This document shows, in pieces, positions 5,281 to 8,060 of a stretch of 8,060 bases of DNA; the first letter of the stretch is position 1; each line of letters opens with the position of its first letter. Source of the stretch: Micromonosporaceae bacterium (lineage in GTDB: Bacteria > Actinomycetota > Actinomycetes > Mycobacteriales > Micromonosporaceae); NCBI GenBank assembly GCA_017354595.1, contig JAFMQQ010000117.1:1-8060 (forward strand), written 5' to 3'. A program made the position numbers and the translations under genes. Under the pieces are notes generated by a model that was not told the origin of the DNA, did no database searches, and was given only the letters and a program-made list of their open reading frames with translations.

Positions 5281-6200
5281 CCCTGGCCGGATTCCTGCGC
5301 GGCAGCCGGTACCGGCCGGCGGGTCGCCAGGTCCACCACCCGGCCCTGGTCGCTGGTGGCCAGCAGCGCGGCGCCGAACAGCAGCAACTGGCTGAACAGG
5401 TTGAGGAAGACCAGCAACCCGACCGCCCAGCCGGCGACCTGGTAGGCCGGGTTGCGTTGGGTGAAATGGATCAAAACCCTGCCCACAGTGGACAGTAGGG
5501 TGAGGCCCGCCGCGACCAGCATCGCCGGCCAGAACAGCCGGCGCGGCGGTACCCGCAGCCGGGGTACCGCCGCCAGCAGCGCCGCCGCCATCAGCACGTT
5601 GACCGCGAAGGAGAGCAGCAGTCCGAGGATCGACAGCAGTCCACGCCCGAGGTGACCGGTGAGCGGGTGCCTGGGTACCAGCGAGGTCCACAGGTGGATG
5701 GCGAGGGTCTGGATGCCGTTGGTGGCCCAGAGCGAGACGAACAACAGCAGCCCCAGCCCGACCAGCATGGCCAGGTCCACCAGGCGCCGCAGGAACAGGT
5801 TGCCCGGCGACTGGTCCAGCCTCCACATCGCACGTTGCGAAGTGCACATCCCATCGACCCAGTTGGCCCCGGTCAAGGCCAGGCCCACCAGCCCGACGAT
5901 GGCCACGGTGTGCCGGGCGCTCTGGATGTCCGAGGTCTTCAGGAACGGCAGGTTCTCGGTGAGGTACTGCTGCACGCCCACCTCGGCGGTGCGGTTGCCG
6001 GACAGCACGTAACCGAGGATCGAGATGGCGAGCAGGCCGAGGGCGAAGGAGGCGAAGAAGGCGTAGTAGGCGATCGCCGCCGCCAGCCGTGACCCGGAGA
6101 CCGCCGCGTACCGGTCAGCGGCCCGCCAGAAGCGATCGAAGTCCCGGCTACGGCGACGGCCAGCTGCGATGGCCGCGCGCACCCGGCCGAGGATGCTCAC
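5277..6200 (-). CDS. YihY/BrkB-family integral membrane protein
   Basis: A 307-residue membrane protein of the YihY/virulence factor BrkB family (once annotated as ribonuclease BN, since withdrawn for this family). The cytoplasmic N-terminus is Arg-rich (GRVRAAIAAGRRRSRDFDRFWRA in outline). The family block GSRLAAAIAYYAFFASFALG begins the first membrane segment. Six hydrophobic segments are readable in all, including LGLLAISILGYVL, VAIVGLVGLALTGANWV, LVDLAMLVGLGLLLFVSLW, GLLSILGLLLSFAVNVLMAA, PAMLVAAGLTLLSTVG and GWAVGLLVFLNLFSQLLLFG. The molecular function of the family is not settled; transport or envelope roles have been proposed. The chosen start is GTG at 6200, 10 nt after the upstream stop, with no good Shine-Dalgarno; GTG at 6185 is the alternative. 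The open frame further upstream runs into the neighbouring gene in another frame and is not credible. Its stop overlaps the next gene by 4 nt. Family call is confident, exact start less so. Confidence 0.87.
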   Translation of the reverse strand: MSILGRVRAAIAAGRRRSRDFDRFWRAADRYAAVSGSRLAAAIAYYAFFASFALGLLAISILGYVLSGNRTAEVGVQQYLTENLPFLKTSDIQSARHTVAIVGLVGLALTGANWVDGMCTSQRAMWRLDQSPGNLFLRRLVDLAMLVGLGLLLFVSLWATNGIQTLAIHLWTSLVPRHPLTGHLGRGLLSILGLLLSFAVNVLMAAALLAAVPRLRVPPRRLFWPAMLVAAGLTLLSTVGRVLIHFTQRNPAYQVAGWAVGLLVFLNLFSQLLLFGAALLATSDQGRVVDLATRRPVPAAAQESGQG

Positions 6201-6210
6201 CGGGCTATCG

Positions 6211-6885
6211 TCACCGATCCGTGCCCGGCCCGCTCGGCGACCGGTCCGGTCCGGCCGCCTGCCGCACCGGCCCGTCCGCCGCGCCACCGAGCGGGAAGTC
6301 CCGCACCGGCCGCCACTGACCGTCCACACCGTGCACATAGAGCGTGAAGTGGGTGACAGTGAACCGGGCGGTGAACCCGGCGAGCTGTTCGTACACCGCG
6401 TCCAGGGCGCTGGCGGGTATGTCGTGGGCGACCGTCACGTGCGGGTGGTACGGGTACTGCAGTCTCCGGTCGAGCGGGCCGGACCGTACCGCACCGGCCA
6501 GCTGCTCGCACTCGCTGATGCCACGGGCCACCGCGACGAATACCACCTCGGTGACCGGCCGGAAGGTGCCGGTACCGCGCAGGTGTATCGGGTACGGCCG
6601 GTGCTGTGCCGCCACCCGCTCCAGGTGGGCCTCGATCGCGGGCAGCGCGTCGCCGGCCACGTCGGTCGGCCCGAGCAGCGTGACGTGCGCCGGGATGTAA
6701 GGCGCCAGCGGGTCGCCGGACTCGGCCCGGTGCCGGTCCAGCTGGCTCCCCCACGGTTGCGGGATGGCCAGCGCCACGCCCACCCGCGCGGTACCGGATG
6801 CGGCCGGTACGACCAACCCAGCGGCGGTGGCCTGCTGCGTGGCAGCGGTGTTCTGCTGCCCGGCGGTGGTGGGCGCGTCGTGCAT
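6211..6885 (-). CDS. 2'-5' RNA ligase family protein (2H phosphoesterase)
   Basis: A 224-residue soluble protein with the two His-x-Thr-x motifs that define the 2H phosphoesterase superfamily: HVTL at 67-70 and HVTV at 149-152 (in YHPHVTVAHD). In this fold the two histidines act on 2',3'-cyclic or 2'-5' phosphodiester bonds. Bacterial relatives include RNA 2',3'-cyclic phosphodiesterase/ligase (ThpR), but many members have unknown substrates. The conserved core starts near residue 35 (VGVALAIPQPWG). The first 34 residues, rich in Gln/Ala/Thr, and the last 25, rich in Pro/Gly/Arg, look like unstructured extensions. The ATG at 6885 follows the trpS stop by one base and has no clear Shine-Dalgarno, so translational coupling to trpS is likely. 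A later GTG near the core is possible. The tie to trpS hints at RNA metabolism, but gene order alone does not show it. Superfamily confident; substrate unknown. Confidence 0.88.
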   Translation of the reverse strand: MHDAPTTAGQQNTAATQQATAAGLVVPAASGTARVGVALAIPQPWGSQLDRHRAESGDPLAPYIPAHVTLLGPTDVAGDALPAIEAHLERVAAQHRPYPIHLRGTGTFRPVTEVVFVAVARGISECEQLAGAVRSGPLDRRLQYPYHPHVTVAHDIPASALDAVYEQLAGFTARFTVTHFTLYVHGVDGQWRPVRDFPLGGAADGPVRQAAGPDRSPSGPGTDR

Positions 6886-6886
6886 C

Positions 6887-7906
6887 TCAGGCGCCGGTGA
6901 CCGGCGGGAAGAAGCCGACCCGCTCGTACACCGTCCGCAGCGTGACCGAGGCGACCGACCGGGCCTTCTCCGCGCCGACCGCGAGCACCTTGTCCAGCCC
7001 GGTCGGGTCGTCCAGCAGCGCCCGGGTGCGCTCCTGGATCGGGCGCACGAAGTCGGCCACCACCTCGGCCAGGTCCTTCTTCAGGTCGCCGTACCCCTTG
7101 CCGGCGTACGCGCCGACCAGCTCCTCGACCGGGCGGCCGGTGAGGGTGGAGTAGATGGTGAGCAGGTTGGAGATGCCCGGCTTCGCCTCCGGATCGAAGA
7201 GGATCTCGCGACCCGCATCGGTGACCGCGGACTTGATCTTCTTGGCCGACTTCGCCGGGTCGTCCAGCAGGTCGACGATGCCGGCGGGTGAGGACGAGGA
7301 CTTGGACATCTTGGCGGTGGGGTCCTGCAGATCGGTGATCTTCGCGGTCTCGCGGAGGATGTACGGCTCGGGTACGGTCAGCGTCGGGCCGAACCGGCCG
7401 TTGAACCGCCTCGCCAGGTCGCGACTGAGTTCCAGGTGCTGCCGCTGGTCCTCGCCGACCGGTACCGCGTCGGCCTGGTAGAGCAGGATGTCCGCGGCCT
7501 GCAGGATCGGGTAGGTGAACAGCCCGACGCTGGCCCGGTCCGCCCCCTCCCGGCCGGCCTTGTCCTTGAACTGGGTCATCCGGCTCGCCTCGCCGAAACC
7601 GGTGATGCAGCCGAGGACCCAGCACAGCTGGGCGTGCTCTGGCACCTGCGACTGTACGAACAGGGTGCACCGGTCCGGGTCAAGTCCGACGGCGAGCAGC
7701 TGTGCGGCGCTGACCCTGGTGCGCTGGCGCAGCACGGCCGGGTCGTGCGGCACGGTGATCGCGTGCAGGTCGACCACGCAGTAGAAGGCGTCGTGGGTCT
7801 CCTGCATCGCCACCCAGTTGCGCAGCGCTCCCAGGTAGTTGCCCAGGTGGAAGGAGTCTGCGGTGGGCTGGATGCCGGAAAACACCCGGGGACGTCCTCG
7901 TGCCAT
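6887..7906 (-). CDS. trpS: Tryptophanyl-tRNA synthetase
   Basis: A cytoplasmic class I aminoacyl-tRNA synthetase charging tRNA-Trp with tryptophan using ATP; 339 residues, a normal length for bacterial TrpRS. Signatures in order: the GIQPTADSFHLGNYLGALRN region with the HIGH-equivalent HLGN at 20-23; VDLHAIT with His48; SRMTQFKDK at 108-116; GLFTYPILQAADILLY; VPVGEDQRQHLELSRDLA; and KMSKS at 199-203. Keeping His in the D-x-H-A-I-T motif is the usual housekeeping state; replacing the equivalent His43 in Bacillus stearothermophilus TrpRS has been linked to indolmycin resistance, so this copy does not look like a resistant paralogue. I chose ATG 7906 (MARGRPRVFSGIQP) because GGAAGG lies 7 nt upstream and the protein then begins close to the conserved block. 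ATG 7912 is too near that site, and ATG 7936 lacks one. First gene of a four-gene cluster with the 2H, YihY/BrkB and small acidic proteins. Confidence 0.96.
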   Translation of the reverse strand: MARGRPRVFSGIQPTADSFHLGNYLGALRNWVAMQETHDAFYCVVDLHAITVPHDPAVLRQRTRVSAAQLLAVGLDPDRCTLFVQSQVPEHAQLCWVLGCITGFGEASRMTQFKDKAGREGADRASVGLFTYPILQAADILLYQADAVPVGEDQRQHLELSRDLARRFNGRFGPTLTVPEPYILRETAKITDLQDPTAKMSKSSSSPAGIVDLLDDPAKSAKKIKSAVTDAGREILFDPEAKPGISNLLTIYSTLTGRPVEELVGAYAGKGYGDLKKDLAEVVADFVRPIQERTRALLDDPTGLDKVLAVGAEKARSVASVTLRTVYERVGFFPPVTGA

Positions 7907-7913
7907 GTTCATC

Positions 7914-7919
7914 CCTTCC
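7914..7919 (-). promoter_or_regulatory. trpS: Ribosome binding site deciding the trpS start
   Basis: GGAAGG on the minus strand, 7 nt before the ATG at 7906. It is ideally spaced for that codon, only 1 nt from the ATG at 7912, and inside the coding region if translation began at 7936. It therefore favours the shorter protein. Confidence 0.6.
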
Positions 7920-7934
7920 ACTCGTACCGCCGCC

Positions 7935-7965
7935 ATTGTTCCAGGCCGGTACGAGGCCCCCGCAA
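7935..7965 (-). promoter_or_regulatory. trpS: Weak candidate promoter of trpS
   Basis: TTGCGG (7965-7960) and AACAAT (7940-7935), with a 19-nt spacer, are the best promoter-like pair in the 154 nt upstream of trpS. Both match consensus poorly. If real, transcription would start near 7928, downstream of the ATG at 7936, which would agree with the start at 7906. No T-box, leader peptide with Trp codons or other riboregulator is visible in this stretch. Confidence 0.2.
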
Positions 7966-8060
7966 CCTGGCGCCGTGGTACCCGGTCCCCGCAGGGCTGG
8001 GCTACGAGCGACCCGGGGGCGAAGGCGCGGTCCCGGCGGGCTCGCGGACCGGTTGTGCCG

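Noticed and set aside
5277..6200. Ribonuclease BN (tRNA-processing nuclease) for the membrane protein
   Set aside because: The old RNase BN label for this family was an error (the real enzyme is a metallo-beta-lactamase-fold protein), and no nuclease motif is present here.
6201..6338. N-terminal extension of the YihY/BrkB protein to a start at 6338
   Set aside because: The extra residues (Arg/Gly/Cys-rich) overlap the 3' end of the 2H gene in another frame and resemble no family N-terminus; GTG 6200 fits gene spacing better.
7940..7970. CCAGG...CCTGG inverted repeat upstream of trpS
   Set aside because: The arms are only 5 bp in a GC-rich sequence and there is no T-box-like or attenuator structure; likely chance.
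8002..8060. Possible C-terminal tail of another minus-strand gene ending at TAG 8004-8002
   Set aside because: Only 18 codons are visible (ending AGTAPSPPGRS), too few to judge coding character or identity.

Overview
The window is very GC-rich, with GC-dominated third codon positions, GTG starts and short or overlapping gene junctions. This points to an actinobacterium. The gene content and the frequent GGTAC-type words suggest Micromonosporaceae (Micromonospora/Salinispora-like), but that family assignment is inference only.

Left part (1-3632, minus strand): a maltose/maltodextrin ABC importer operon in the order malE (lipoprotein binding protein) - malF (permease with a large extracytoplasmic loop) - malG (permease). 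The genes are packed tightly: malE and malF are 1 nt apart, and malF and malG overlap by 4 nt. No ATPase gene lies in the window. Actinobacteria commonly power such importers with a shared ATPase (MsiK type) encoded elsewhere, though a gene beyond the left edge cannot be excluded. malG stops at base 6, so whatever follows it is not visible.

Middle (3633-4841): a 117-nt divergent control region, then a LacI-family regulator on the plus strand. The control region holds two GCAA-N4-TTGC palindromes whose centres are 42 bp apart, and a 29-bp dyad between them. Candidate divergent -35 elements sit in the two arms of that dyad. The regulator appears to be translated from a leaderless mRNA. It carries a DRHPP x4 repeat in front of its helix-turn-helix, encoded by a perfect 15-bp tandem repeat. 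It most likely represses malEFG and itself until maltose or maltodextrin is present.

Right part (4825-7906, minus strand): a four-gene cluster in transcription order trpS (tryptophanyl-tRNA synthetase) - 2H phosphoesterase / 2'-5' RNA ligase family protein - YihY/BrkB-family membrane protein - small acidic protein of unknown function. Junctions are 1 nt, 10 nt and a 4-nt ATGA overlap, consistent with one transcript. The last gene converges with the LacI gene, and the two coding regions overlap by 17 nt inside a hairpin-forming sequence. The final 154 nt upstream of trpS hold only a weak promoter candidate and possibly the tail of another gene. I see no tRNA or rRNA genes, insertion sequences, CRISPR arrays or clear phage or defence genes. 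The window is mostly ordinary chromosomal core plus a sugar-uptake locus, and the most interesting sequence is the mal control region and the regulator's repeat-bearing N-terminus.
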